NCBI RefSeq assembly: GCF_002836475.1
Contig: NZ_PJBJ01000022.1
Span: 1-64,000 of the forward strand
Direction of reading: 5' to 3'
Length of the DNA: 64,000 nucleotides
DNA from: Flavobacterium sp. ALD4
GTDB lineage: Bacteria; Bacteroidota; Bacteroidia; Flavobacteriales; Flavobacteriaceae
The translations under genes were made by a program, and so were the position numbers. Shown here in pieces: positions 1 to 8,460 of the stretch (positions are counted from its first letter, which is position 1; each line of letters opens with the position of its first letter). The notes below the pieces were generated by a model. That model saw only the letters and a list, made by a program, of their open reading frames with translations. It searched no databases and had not been told where the DNA came from.

Positions 1-1
1 T

Positions 2-1273
2 TCTCACACAGATGTTACTTGTTATGGAGACGCAGACGGAAAATTGACAATAGATAGTTTCAGCGGAACTGGTACTCCTACCTTTTATCTTAAAACGGGA
101 GCAGGCGCATTTGTAGTAACAACGAAAGCTGCTATTGAAGCTGCTAGTTATGGACCAAACACCTACGTCATTAAAGTAGCCTATCCAGATGGAAATAATC
201 CTCCAGGTTCAGGAGTTTGCGAAAAAATGGAGACCGTGATCATCAATGAAGGACCAGTTTGTACGACAGCCTTATGTACATACACTCAGGGTGCTTATGG
301 TAATTCTGGAGGTAAATATTGTGACGGAACAGTAGGAGGAATTTCCACTACTAATCTAATTGCACAGGCATTAACTAATGCCGGCGGTTCTATTACCATA
401 GGTAAATTTGGTCAGTCCGTTGTCATGAATTCAGGGGATGAAGATTGTATCATTAATGTAATGCCTGGCGGAGGTAAAGCTAGCGAACTTCCAACAGGTA
501 ATATTGGTATTTGTTCGTTGACCTCTCCATATTTGAAAAATGGCAGAATTAACAACATACTTCTTTCACAAACCATTGCAATGGCGTTGAATATCAATAT
601 AACCAGTCCTTCAGATTTAGGAGGCTTAATATTGCAAGCAGGTACTTTGGCAACAGCCAAACCAGCTGGCGGTTGTGGTACTGATATTCCACAAACAAGA
701 GTTTGTGGTCATTATGAAGGCGATATTTGGGTGCCAACTGTAAATGAATATACTTACAGAACATTAAGCGCCGCTGTTATTAATTCTATTAATGGTGATA
801 AAACAGTTGCCGGATTGTTAGATTTAGCAAATCGTGCTTTAGCTAATGTTGACGGAATTAAAAACTCTGAGGGAGGCGCATCATTATCTGATATTGCTGG
901 TGCCGTTGGTTCCATAAATGAAGTATTTGACGAATGCGCTATATTCATAGGTTGGGATGTTTCTAAATGTTCTCCTAAAACAGAAGATTCTAGCTCGACT
1001 TCAAAAATTGAACTTGCTGGTTTTACCGCCAGCCCGGTTCCTTTCGAAGACCAACTGACTATCAAATATGATTTTGATTATCGGTCTGACGTGAAAATCG
1101 AAGTGTTCAATGTACAAGGAAACAAAGTCCTTTCAAAAGCAGATACAAATAGTTATTTGGGTAAGGAAGTGAGACTTAATGTTAATGTAAACAGAGGCCA
1201 AGAACAGGTTTTTGTTATCAAATTGACCACTAATCGAGGAAGCAGCACCAAAAAAGTGATGTCTTCCAGATAA
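2..1273 (+). CDS. T9SS cargo protein with SprB-type repeat, 3' part only
   Basis: The reading frame is open to the left edge, so this is the C-terminal part of a larger protein. The first visible residues (DVTCYGDADGKLTI) match the SprB repeat pattern of large flavobacterial adhesins. A Cys-rich middle section of unknown fold follows. The last 85 or so residues (starting near ASPVPFEDQLTIKYDF and ending with a basic tail) resemble a type A T9SS C-terminal sorting domain, which directs export across the outer membrane and is normally cleaved. I infer a secreted or surface-anchored protein, but its binding function cannot be read from this fragment. A strong terminator follows. Confidence 0.8.
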   Translation, partial: SHTDVTCYGDADGKLTIDSFSGTGTPTFYLKTGAGAFVVTTKAAIEAASYGPNTYVIKVAYPDGNNPPGSGVCEKMETVIINEGPVCTTALCTYTQGAYGNSGGKYCDGTVGGISTTNLIAQALTNAGGSITIGKFGQSVVMNSGDEDCIINVMPGGGKASELPTGNIGICSLTSPYLKNGRINNILLSQTIAMALNINITSPSDLGGLILQAGTLATAKPAGGCGTDIPQTRVCGHYEGDIWVPTVNEYTYRTLSAAVINSINGDKTVAGLLDLANRALANVDGIKNSEGGASLSDIAGAVGSINEVFDECAIFIGWDVSKCSPKTEDSSSTSKIELAGFTASPVPFEDQLTIKYDFDYRSDVKIEVFNVQGNKVLSKADTNSYLGKEVRLNVNVNRGQEQVFVIKLTTNRGSSTKKVMSSR

Positions 1274-1295
1274 CAAATTTTATTAACCTTAATGT

Positions 1296-1327
1296 AAAAG
1301 CATCCGTTTTCGCGGATGCTTTTTTTG
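1296..1327 (+). terminator. Rho-independent terminator
   Basis: AAAAGCATCCG pairs with CGGATGCTTTT around a short loop and is followed by a T run, directly after the T9SS protein gene. Confidence 0.85.
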
Positions 1328-1345
1328 TGCTCGTAAGTTTGGTTC

Positions 1346-1485
1346 TGTCAGTTCGATTTGAGTAGTGATTTGCGATCGAAAATCATTGCGAAGTATTGAG
1401 AACAGTCGTGTACTTAAGGCTTCTCGATACAATTTCACGTCATTAAAGCTTGTGCTTTAACAAAGTAAAATCACTCGAAGTGACG
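1346..1485 (+). repeat. Palindromic element copy A
   Basis: Full-length but diverged copy: the left end reads tgtcagttcgattt and the right end is actcgaagtgacgg. Its right part is nearly identical to truncated copy D. Confidence 0.85.
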
Positions 1486-1550
1486 GGAGTTGTTGCTATG
1501 TTTTGTAATTGTCGGTTCGATCTTGTCAGTTCGTTCCGAAACTTCGACTC

Positions 1551-1690
1551 CGTCAGTTCGAGTTGAGCAATGATTTGCGACAGAAAATCATAACGAAGTA
1601 TCGAGAACCGTTCTGTCCTTAAGGCTTCTCGATACAATTTTACTTCATTAAAACGGGCGTTTTAACAAAGTGAAATTACTCGAAGTGACT
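1551..1690 (+). repeat. Palindromic element copy B
   Basis: Full-length copy whose right end (actcgaagtgact) lies 13 bp from the stop codon of the GIY-YIG gene. Confidence 0.85.
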
Positions 1691-1703
1691 GAGGCTGGGA
1701 TTA

Positions 1704-1994
1704 TCATTTAAATTTTTTCCTTGCTAAATTCGGGAGTGCGTCATAATCATCATTTATTAACGCTTCTTTTTTGGCTTGAGACCATTTTTTAATTTGTTTT
1801 TCAGTGTCAATTGCTAAATTTATATCGGTAAACTCACAATAAAAGACCAATTTAATGGGTCTTCTTTTGATAGTGTAGCAATCTGGATAAAATCCGACTT
1901 GATGTTGAAAAACTCTTTGTTCTAAATTACTTGTTACACCGGTATAATAGGTTTTATCGGAGCACTTTAGAATATAAACATAGGATTGTTTCAT
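1704..1994 (-). CDS. Single-domain GIY-YIG nuclease
   Basis: A 96-residue protein that is essentially only a GIY-YIG domain of the small UvrC/YhbQ-like class. The YVY motif is at residues 5-7 and YTG at 17-19. The expected catalytic Arg is in LEQR (R27), a His follows at H31, and the metal-binding Glu is in DTEKQIKKW (E65). The family cleaves DNA using one metal ion; the substrate of this small class is poorly known. The gene is sandwiched between copies B and C of a palindromic element, with gaps of 13 and 21 bp, and has no other gene partner. I infer a link between the nuclease and the repeats, by analogy with REP elements and their transposases. It could also be an ordinary repair nuclease that repeats happened to surround. 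Confidence 0.9.
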   Translation of the reverse strand: MKQSYVYILKCSDKTYYTGVTSNLEQRVFQHQVGFYPDCYTIKRRPIKLVFYCEFTDINLAIDTEKQIKKWSQAKKEALINDDYDALPNLARKKFK

Positions 1995-2015
1995 TTTACG
2001 AATATAATGATATTC

Positions 2016-2156
2016 CGTCAGTTCGAGTTGAGCAATGATTTGCGACAGAAAATCATTGCGAAGTATCGAGAACAGTTGTGTCCTTCAAGCTTCTCGATAC
2101 AATTTCACTTTATTAAAACTAACGTTTTAAAAAAGTAAAATCACTCGAAGTGACGG
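2016..2156 (+). repeat. Palindromic element copy C
   Basis: Full-length copy with well matched ends (cgtcagttcgagt and actcgaagtgacgg), 21 bp upstream of the GIY-YIG start codon. Confidence 0.88.
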
Positions 2157-2162
2157 CTTTTT

Positions 2163-2262
2163 GCGTGAAGTATTGAGAACAGTCGTGTACTTAAGGCTTC
2201 TCGATACAATTTCACGTCATTAAAGCTTGCGTTTTAACAAAGTGAAATCACTCGAAGTGACA
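2163..2262 (+). repeat. Palindromic element copy D, 5' truncated
   Basis: It lacks the left third of the element and abuts copy C almost directly. From gaagtattgagaacag onward it is nearly identical to the matching part of copy A. Confidence 0.82.
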
Positions 2263-2328
2263 GCAGTTGTTGCTATGTTTTGCAGTTTTCGGTTCGATCT
2301 CGTCAGTTCGCTCCGAAACTTCGTCTAC

Positions 2329-2468
2329 GTCAGTTCGAGTTGAGCAATGATTTGCGACAGAAAATCATTGCGAAGTATCGAGAACCGTCGTGTCCTTAAG
2401 GCTTCTCGATACAATTTCACTTTATTAAAACTAGCGTTTTAAAAAAGTAAAATCACTCGAAGTGACGG
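2329..2468 (+). repeat. Palindromic element copy E
   Basis: Full-length copy ending 6 bp from the stop codon of the minus-strand DUF1543 gene. Its hairpins would lie in the 3' untranslated region of that transcript. Confidence 0.87.
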
Positions 2469-2474
2469 CGGTTG

Positions 2475-3044
2475 TTATAAAGTATCGGCAATTTTACTCA
2501 GTTTCAAATACCCGATATGCAAAACGTCTTCTTGCAGAGTATCCTCTGATTTGCTGATTTTTAAAGCATACAGTTCTTTGAGTTGGCTATCCAATATGTC
2601 GGTTACTCTATAGAGGTCATCCACATCGATTCCGTATTTGTCGTCGATATGGGAGGCGCCGGTTCCCTTGAAACCGCAATGTTTGAAGAAGGTGCTCTTT
2701 TTTGCTTTTTTGGACGCCAATCCCATACTTTGGGCAACAGTCAGGATTTTATAATGGTACTCTTCAAACTCATTTTCCTTATAACCGCCCAAGTTAATGA
2801 AAAACAGATGATCTAAACTGGTGTTTTCAAACGCTTCTTTGGCTATGATTTCGATTGCAAAATTATCGATTACTGAAACTTCGCGCCAAGCATCGATATG
2901 TATGCGTCCTTTGGCTTCAGGCCAAAAATCTTTCATTTTTGGGATCATTTCTTTCAAGGAAGAACCAATTCCAAAAAAAATATCATGCTGTTCGGTAAGG
3001 CGGCCAGGCGTTACACAGCCCAACATCACCATATATAATTTCAT
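2475..3044 (-). CDS. DUF1543 family protein
   Basis: A cytosolic protein of about 189 residues matching the DUF1543 pattern, with an N-terminal KLYMVMLGC..PGRLTEQHD..FGIG segment and the WPEAKGRIHIDAW motif. A second similar half follows, with FINLGGYKENEFEEYHYK. The family function is unknown. The start at 3044 is chosen because family members begin at MKL. An in-frame ATG at 3056 lies only 4 bp below a TAnnTTTG element (3061-3068), so it would be essentially leaderless. The 3' end abuts palindromic element E. Confidence 0.8.
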   Translation of the reverse strand: MKLYMVMLGCVTPGRLTEQHDIFFGIGSSLKEMIPKMKDFWPEAKGRIHIDAWREVSVIDNFAIEIIAKEAFENTSLDHLFFINLGGYKENEFEEYHYKILTVAQSMGLASKKAKKSTFFKHCGFKGTGASHIDDKYGIDVDDLYRVTDILDSQLKELYALKISKSEDTLQEDVLHIGYLKLSKIADTL

Positions 3045-3060
3045 CTTTTTTTCCATGTTT

Positions 3061-3068
3061 CAAAGCTA
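3061..3068 (-). promoter_or_regulatory. Bacteroidota -7 element for DUF1543 gene
   Basis: TAGCTTTG on the minus strand, an exact TAnnTTTG match just upstream of the start codon. Confidence 0.55.
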
Positions 3069-3142
3069 CATTATTTTTTCAAAATATACTTTGGCATAGT
3101 TAATGAATATATCCAAAAACAGAAACACTTAAAATTTAAATT

Positions 3143-3643
3143 ATGAAAAAAATAATTACTCTTTTATCCATTGCAGGATTATTTGTTTTGCAAAGCTGTA
3201 CTACATCAGCTAGTTTTGAAATTGCTCCTATTGCGAGAAATGAAGTTTTTGAAGTTACCACGTCGTTTAATTCCAACAATAATTACGGCAGATTGGTGAC
3301 GCTTAATCCGCCCATTTATTCATCGGATGTAGTTTTGGTCTATCGATTAGCGGGTTCAAATTCTCAGGGGGACGTATGGAACCCATTGCCTGAAACCTTT
3401 TCTTTCAATAATGGAGCACTGGATTTCGGTTATAAATTTGATTACACTAATAGCGATGTGGACATATACATGATCGGTAATGATTTGCAATCCGTGACTG
3501 CAGAATATAGATCCAACCAGGTTTTGCGAATCGTGATCGTGCCGGCAAGTTATGCTAAAACAATAAACAAAAACAGTTATTCTGATGTCATTACGGCCTT
3601 GAACGTAAAGGACAGTCAAATCCAGAAAATTGCCCTTCAATAA
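3143..3643 (+). CDS. Lipoprotein of unknown function
   Basis: A 166-residue protein with a lipoprotein signal peptide: a basic start, a hydrophobic stretch and LQSC with the Cys near residue 19. It should therefore be anchored in an envelope membrane. The mature part is predicted beta-rich and has no motif I recognise. It is a clear paralogue of the next gene. Both carry a FNxNNNY segment, a LNPxIYSxDxxLVYxL segment, a W.(x)LP.(T/I).F block and a late FRIVIVP-like motif (here LRIVIVP). A terminator separates the two, so each may be its own unit. Function unknown. Confidence 0.78.
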   Translation: MKKIITLLSIAGLFVLQSCTTSASFEIAPIARNEVFEVTTSFNSNNNYGRLVTLNPPIYSSDVVLVYRLAGSNSQGDVWNPLPETFSFNNGALDFGYKFDYTNSDVDIYMIGNDLQSVTAEYRSNQVLRIVIVPASYAKTINKNSYSDVITALNVKDSQIQKIALQ

Positions 3644-3652
3644 GGGAATATT

Positions 3653-3688
3653 ACAAAAAAAGGAGCCGAAAAGTTTTCCTTTTTTTGT
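3653..3688 (+). terminator. Rho-independent terminator
   Basis: Perfect 12-bp arms, ACAAAAAAAGGA and TCCTTTTTTTGT, lie just after the lipoprotein gene. Confidence 0.75.
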
Positions 3689-3740
3689 AACTTTATAAGC
3701 AACCAATTAATAAAACAACCTTTTAAAAAAAAATACAGTT

Positions 3741-4313
3741 ATGAGAAAGATTAGTACATTTTTAGCAGTTATTGCAATGATTGTGATTTCAAGTTGCGAA
3801 GGACCAGCAGGTCCACCTGGATTTGATGGTCAAGATGGATTTGACGGCCAAGATGGATTAATTGCGGAAGTTTTTGAAGAAACTATTGACTTTAACGCAA
3901 ATAATAATTACCAAGTAACATTTGCGTTAAATCCAAAGATTTATTCAGGAGATAATCTTTTAGTATACCAATTACTGAATGAAAATGGTGGTATTGATAC
4001 CTGGGCACTATTGCCGCAGATTTATTATTTTGAAGGTGGTACTGCACAGTATAATTATAATTTTTCGTTTGATCAATTTTCAATCCTTCTAGATGCAAGT
4101 TTTCCTTTAAATCAATTACCTACAAGTTTTACATCAAATAAAACATTTAGAATTGTTATTGTACCCGGTGATGATGGGGTAAATACGGGAGGACCAAATT
4201 CTAAAATTTCTAGTAATAAAGTTGATTATTCAGATTATAATGCGGTGATTAAAAACTACAACATTGATGATAGTAATGTTAGAAAATTGAATAAAGATTT
4301 TAATATTAGGTAG
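3741..4313 (+). CDS. Lipoprotein with short collagen-like segment
   Basis: A 190-residue protein with a lipoprotein signal (VISSC, Cys near 19). Immediately after the lipidated Cys comes a run of Gly-X-Y triplets (GPAGPPGFDGQDGFDGQDG, about residues 21-39). The rest is paralogous to the preceding lipoprotein (LNPKIYSGDNLLVYQL, FRIVIVP). The GXY run sits exactly at the membrane-proximal position, suggesting a short stalk or trimerisation segment that raises the beta domain above the membrane; this is an inference. The repeat GFDGQDG is also duplicated at DNA level. Function unknown. Confidence 0.78.
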   Translation: MRKISTFLAVIAMIVISSCEGPAGPPGFDGQDGFDGQDGLIAEVFEETIDFNANNNYQVTFALNPKIYSGDNLLVYQLLNENGGIDTWALLPQIYYFEGGTAQYNYNFSFDQFSILLDASFPLNQLPTSFTSNKTFRIVIVPGDDGVNTGGPNSKISSNKVDYSDYNAVIKNYNIDDSNVRKLNKDFNIR

Positions 4314-4316
4314 GTG

Positions 4317-4370
4317 TAAAAAAAGCATAAAAAAAGGAAATCGGGAGATTTCCTTTTTTTATGCTTTTTT
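4317..4370 (+). terminator. Strong Rho-independent terminator
   Basis: A long hairpin: AAAAGCATAAAAAAAGGAAATC pairs across a ggga loop with GATTTCC..TTTATGCTTTT and is followed by T residues. The T and A tracts on both sides could let it work in both directions. Confidence 0.85.
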
Positions 4371-4681
4371 CTCAAAGGATTGCGTGGCGAAGGGATGCTT
4401 CCAAAAACGAAGCCCCATTGTGCATTCATGTCCTATGGAGTTGTCCTATTTTAAAAGTATGCCGAAAAATCAGCAGAGACTGTCGGTATTACACGAGAAT
4501 GTTCTGGATTAGACCATAAAATCATTTGGAATAAAATAGTTTTATTGGTTGCAAAAAGAAGAAAGAACTAGGCGTTTGCGTCTAAAGAACCTTTTTAGTA
4601 ATTAAAATGATTATCAGGATTTAATTTCTGATAGCTTGTGTGATATCAGGTGAATTTGTGTGTGAAGACTTTAATTTGGGT
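4371..4681. other. Intergenic region, nothing recognised
   Basis: About 310 bp between the lipoprotein terminator and the 3' end of the TerC gene. I see no ORF, tRNA or convincing hairpin. Confidence 0.5.
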
Positions 4682-5641
4682 TTATTGAGTTTCTTTCTCG
4701 TTTTTTAGTTTATTCATTCGTAAGGAAACAAGAATCCCTGCCAAAAGGGAAAAGGCAATAAAAGCTAAGGACGCCCATTCTGGAATTTCGATAAATTCAT
4801 GGAGCAACATTTTAAGGCCCACGAAACTTAATATAGCTATAAGACTAAATTCTAAATAGCTGAATTTTTCAAGCATATTTGATAAAAAGAAATACATGGA
4901 TCGCAATCCCAATATCGCAAAAATATTAGAGCTAAAAACTAAAAACGGATCGCTTGTGATGGCCAGAATAGCGGGCACACTGTCAATAGCAAAGACCACG
5001 TCCATAACTTCAATGACTACTAACGCTACAAATAAAGGAGTGGCAGCAGTAATATGCCGTCTTTTTACGAAAAAATGCTCCTTGTCGATGTGATTGGAAA
5101 TGGGAACTAACTTTTTTAGTCCTTTATAAACAAATGATTTTTTAGGTTCGAATGTTTCTTCTCCACTTGTAAATAGCATTTTCATTGCTGTAAAAATCAG
5201 GAAAAAGCCAAATATATAGGTGGCCCAATAGAATTTATTGATCAGCAGCACTCCAAAAAAGATCATCAATCCCCTAAAAAAAATGGCTCCCAGTATGCCC
5301 CAGAATAAAACTCTGTGCTGGTATTTTTGAGGGATTTTAAAAGCCGAAAAGATAATAGCAATAACAAAGATGTTGTCGACACTTAAAGATAATTCTATCA
5401 AATATCCGGTAATGAATTTGATCGCTGCGCCAGCAGGTTTCAAACCGTCTGGATTCGAAATGTAGTTGTTAGCATATATCCAATAGATAACGCCAGAAAA
5501 GAGAAATGAAATGGTAACCCAGATTACGGTCCACTTGGTTGCTTCTTTTGTGCCTATAATATGGGGTGTTTTATTAAAAACGCCCAAATCCAATGCGAGT
5601 ATTATAAAAACGATAACAAAGAAAGAAATCCAGACAATCAT
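4682..5641 (-). CDS. TerC/Alx family integral membrane protein
   Basis: A 319-residue inner-membrane protein with about nine hydrophobic segments. It carries two family signatures with conserved acidic residues: ELSLSVDNIFV near residue 85 and EVMDVVFAIDSVPAIL near residue 215. TerC/Alx proteins are linked to tellurite resistance, pH response and manganese homeostasis, and are proposed to load metals onto exported enzymes. The length fits the Alx-like group. No ter operon genes are nearby and I see no manganese riboswitch-like leader upstream. The protein family is certain; its physiological role here is not. Confidence 0.92.
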   Translation of the reverse strand: MIVWISFFVIVFIILALDLGVFNKTPHIIGTKEATKWTVIWVTISFLFSGVIYWIYANNYISNPDGLKPAGAAIKFITGYLIELSLSVDNIFVIAIIFSAFKIPQKYQHRVLFWGILGAIFFRGLMIFFGVLLINKFYWATYIFGFFLIFTAMKMLFTSGEETFEPKKSFVYKGLKKLVPISNHIDKEHFFVKRRHITAATPLFVALVVIEVMDVVFAIDSVPAILAITSDPFLVFSSNIFAILGLRSMYFFLSNMLEKFSYLEFSLIAILSFVGLKMLLHEFIEIPEWASLAFIAFSLLAGILVSLRMNKLKNEKETQ

Positions 5642-5884
5642 AAATCCTGATGTTTTTAGATTTACAAAGATACTTTTTGATTCCCAACTTAGAAAGTTAT
5701 TCGAATAAAGTTGGGTTTTAGGTTAAACAGTACATTCGTATTTAACCAAAATGCCAATTTGAAAATATATGGGCTAAAAATTAATAGGTTGTCAGTAAAA
5801 CGAGATATTTTTAAGAAAAACATAAATTAATTGGTTTTGCCCTAAAAAAATAGAGGTAAAATTTTATGAAAACATTATTTGAAT

Positions 5885-5892
5885 TATATTTG
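5885..5892 (+). promoter_or_regulatory. Bacteroidota -7 element for glnN
   Basis: TATATTTG is an exact TAnnTTTG match, 40 bp upstream of the glnN ATG. It leaves a leader of roughly 35 nt. Confidence 0.6.
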
Positions 5893-5932
5893 CTCCTAAA
5901 TAATAGGGGTTTAATTCATTAAATAAAATTTT

Positions 5933-8122
5933 ATGTCAACAATACGTTTCCAAGCTTTGAGAGAAGCATCAACAAGAAAGCCAATTAAATTTGAAGAAAC
6001 CGGCAGAAAATCAGTTCTTTTCGGTTCAAATGTGTTTAATGATAAAGCAATGAAGCAATATTTGACTTCAGATGCTTTTAAAGGAGTTAAAGGGGCGGTA
6101 GAGCACGGAACTAAAATAGATAGAAAATTAGCGGATTATATTGCTATGGGTATGAAAGAATGGGCCTTGTCTAAAGGAGTTACTCATTACACACACTGGT
6201 TTCAACCATTGACTGGGGCTACTGCTGAAAAACATGATGCTTTCTTTGAAACTTCATATGACGGTAGCGATCCGGTAGAAAAATTTGGAGGGGCACAATT
6301 AGTGCAACAAGAACCAGATGCATCTAGTTTTCCTAACGGAGGAATTAGAAATACTTTTGAAGCAAGAGGATATACAGCTTGGGACCCTACGTCTCCAGCT
6401 TTCATTTGGGGGACAACCTTATGTATCCCAACGGTTTTCATCTCTTATACAGGAGAAGCTTTAGATTATAAAACACCTTTGTTGCGCGCTTTACAGGTTA
6501 TGGATGAAGCAGCTACAGATGTTTGTAAATATTTTGATAAAAATGTGAAGAAAGTTACTGCAACCCTAGGATGGGAGCAAGAATATTTCTTGATAGATAG
6601 ATCATTAGCACTTTCACGTCCAGACCTTATGATGACTGGAAGAACTTTGTTGGGACATACCTCTGCTAAAGGGCAACAATTGGACGATCATTACTTTGGT
6701 TCAATTCCTACTCGTGCACTTACTTACATGAGAGATCTTGAGCAAGAATGTATGTTACTTGGAATACCAGTAAAAACACGTCACAATGAAGTAGCTCCAA
6801 ACCAATTTGAATTGGCACCTATTTTCGAAGAAACAAACCTTGCTGTAGATCACAACTGTTTGTTGATGGATGTAATGGAAAAAGTGGCGGAACGTCATGA
6901 TTTGAAAGTGTTATTTCATGAAAAACCATTTAAGGGAGTAAACGGTTCAGGGAAACATAATAACTGGTCATTAGCAACAGATACAGGTATAAACCTGTTG
7001 AGTCCTAGTAAAACGCCAATGAGCAATTTACAGTTCTTGACTTTCTTTATCAATACTATAAAAGCAGTACATGACCATGAATCTTTGTTAAGAGGAGCCA
7101 TTGCAACTGCGGGTAACGATCATAGACTAGGAGCAAATGAAGCGCCACCGGCAATTATCTCTGTATTTATTGGAGAACAATTGACTAAAGTTTTAGCTGA
7201 ATTAGAAGGCGTAACGGCAGGTAAATTATCTCCGGAAGAAAAAACAGATTTAAAATTAAATGTAGTAGGTAAAATTCCAGATGTTCTTTTGGACAATACG
7301 GACAGAAATAGAACTTCGCCATTTGCTTTTACAGGAAATAAATTTGAGTTTAGAGCGGTAGGTTCTAATTCAAACTGTTCTAATTCAATGACAACATTGA
7401 ATGCGATTGTTGCTAAGCAATTGAAAGATTTCAAGAAAGAAGTGGATGCTTTGATTGAGACAAAAGACATGAAGAAAGACGATGCTATTTTCAATGTTTT
7501 GAGAGAATATATCAAACATTCTAAAAGAATCCTTTTTGAAGGAGACGGATATAGTGAAGCATGGGAAAAAGAAGCTGCTAAAAGAGGATTGAGTAACTTC
7601 AAAACGACTCCATTGGCATTGAAAGCAAGGGCATCTAAACAAGCTTTAGATTTGTTTTCTGACTTAGGTATCATGAATCATATTGAGGTGGAAGCGCGTT
7701 ACGAAATTGAATTGGAAGAGTACACTAAGAAAATTCAAATTGAAGGTAGAGTTTTAGGAGACATTGCAACAAACCACGTAATTCCAACTGCTATTCGTTA
7801 CCAAAATACTTTAATAGAAAATGTGAGTGGATTAAAAAATATCTTTGGAACTGATTTTGAAAAAATCGCTAAAGAGCAAATCACTTTGATCAAAGACATT
7901 TCTAAACATATCGAAGGAATCAATACTAAAGTAGTGGAGATGACTAACGAAAGAAAGAAAGCAAATGTATTGACTGACGGTCAAGAAATGGCAGAAGCAT
8001 ACTGTGATAAAGTAAAACCTTACTTTGAGGTGATTCGTGATCATTGTGATAAACTAGAGCTTTTAGTTGATAATGAATTATGGACTTTAACTAAATACAG
8101 AGAATTGTTGTTTACAAAATAG
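5933..8122 (+). CDS. glnN: Glutamine synthetase type III
   Basis: At 729 residues this fits the long GSIII class, not the roughly 450-residue GSI. It makes glutamine from glutamate, ammonia and ATP in the cytosol. The GSIII N-terminal region (RKSVLFGSNVFND) is followed by catalytic-core motifs, including LGWEQEYFLID, ARHNEVAPNQFE-like (here TRHNEVAPNQFELAP), HEKPFKGVNGSGKHNNWSL and RLGANEAPPAII. The C-terminal part is helical and family-specific. It is monocistronic, with its own TAnnTTTG promoter and a strong terminator. No glnB or amt gene lies next to it. Confidence 0.97.
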   Translation: MSTIRFQALREASTRKPIKFEETGRKSVLFGSNVFNDKAMKQYLTSDAFKGVKGAVEHGTKIDRKLADYIAMGMKEWALSKGVTHYTHWFQPLTGATAEKHDAFFETSYDGSDPVEKFGGAQLVQQEPDASSFPNGGIRNTFEARGYTAWDPTSPAFIWGTTLCIPTVFISYTGEALDYKTPLLRALQVMDEAATDVCKYFDKNVKKVTATLGWEQEYFLIDRSLALSRPDLMMTGRTLLGHTSAKGQQLDDHYFGSIPTRALTYMRDLEQECMLLGIPVKTRHNEVAPNQFELAPIFEETNLAVDHNCLLMDVMEKVAERHDLKVLFHEKPFKGVNGSGKHNNWSLATDTGINLLSPSKTPMSNLQFLTFFINTIKAVHDHESLLRGAIATAGNDHRLGANEAPPAIISVFIGEQLTKVLAELEGVTAGKLSPEEKTDLKLNVVGKIPDVLLDNTDRNRTSPFAFTGNKFEFRAVGSNSNCSNSMTTLNAIVAKQLKDFKKEVDALIETKDMKKDDAIFNVLREYIKHSKRILFEGDGYSEAWEKEAAKRGLSNFKTTPLALKARASKQALDLFSDLGIMNHIEVEARYEIELEEYTKKIQIEGRVLGDIATNHVIPTAIRYQNTLIENVSGLKNIFGTDFEKIAKEQITLIKDISKHIEGINTKVVEMTNERKKANVLTDGQEMAEAYCDKVKPYFEVIRDHCDKLELLVDNELWTLTKYRELLFTK

Positions 8123-8143
8123 TAAACGAACAATCATAACATT

Positions 8144-8178
8144 AAAAATGCCTATCCAGTTGTGGATAGGCATTTTTT
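8144..8178 (+). terminator. Rho-independent terminator of glnN
   Basis: AAAATGCCTATCCA pairs with TGGATAGGCATTTT across a 4-nt loop and is followed by T residues. Confidence 0.9.
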
Positions 8179-8460
8179 TATGGTTTTTGGTTTAGGCTGG
8201 AAACAAGTAGTTTTCAATTGTTTAATTACCGTCAAGAGTACTTCAGTCTATTTCTTTTCATCGGCGTAAGTGCCACTTTGTTTCTGCGGTGTCGGTGAAT
8301 TGCGCCTTAAAGCGATTGGGTCCCTACAAAGCTTGCGGTGTCCGGTTTTTCGACCTTCAAAACTACAACATTCAATTCAACGCCATCATAGAAGTGAACT
8401 AAAGTGATTTTTTAAGACGGTCGATGCTCTTCCCTTTTTACTATCTGGGCTAAATATTTT
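8179..8460. other. Intergenic region between convergent genes
   Basis: About 280 bp with no ORF or structure that I can support. Base composition is less AT-rich than neighbouring gaps. Confidence 0.45.

Larger units (their letters stand above)
1346..2468. repeat. Array of palindromic elements around a GIY-YIG gene
   Basis: Five copies (A-E) of one element lie here, all in the same orientation. Each full copy is about 140 bp. It starts with cgtcagttcgagt and ends with the near-complement actcgaagtgacg. Inside are three further inverted repeats: aatgattt/aaatcatt, tatcgagaa/ttctcgata, and a tttcactt...aagtaaaat stem. A second shared spacer (ttgttgctatgtttt then cagttcg..ccgaaact) links A to B and D to E. 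As a result, about 300 bp at 1389-1690 recurs at 2167-2468, flanking the nuclease gene as direct repeats. Confidence 0.9.

Noticed and set aside
1346..2468. CRISPR array
   Set aside because: The repeats are about 140 bp, palindromic, irregularly spaced and partly adjacent; there are no short uniform repeats with unique spacers or cas genes.
7120..7674. 184-codon minus-strand open frame inside glnN
   Set aside because: It lies wholly antisense to the well supported glnN coding region and has no recognisable motif or promoter.
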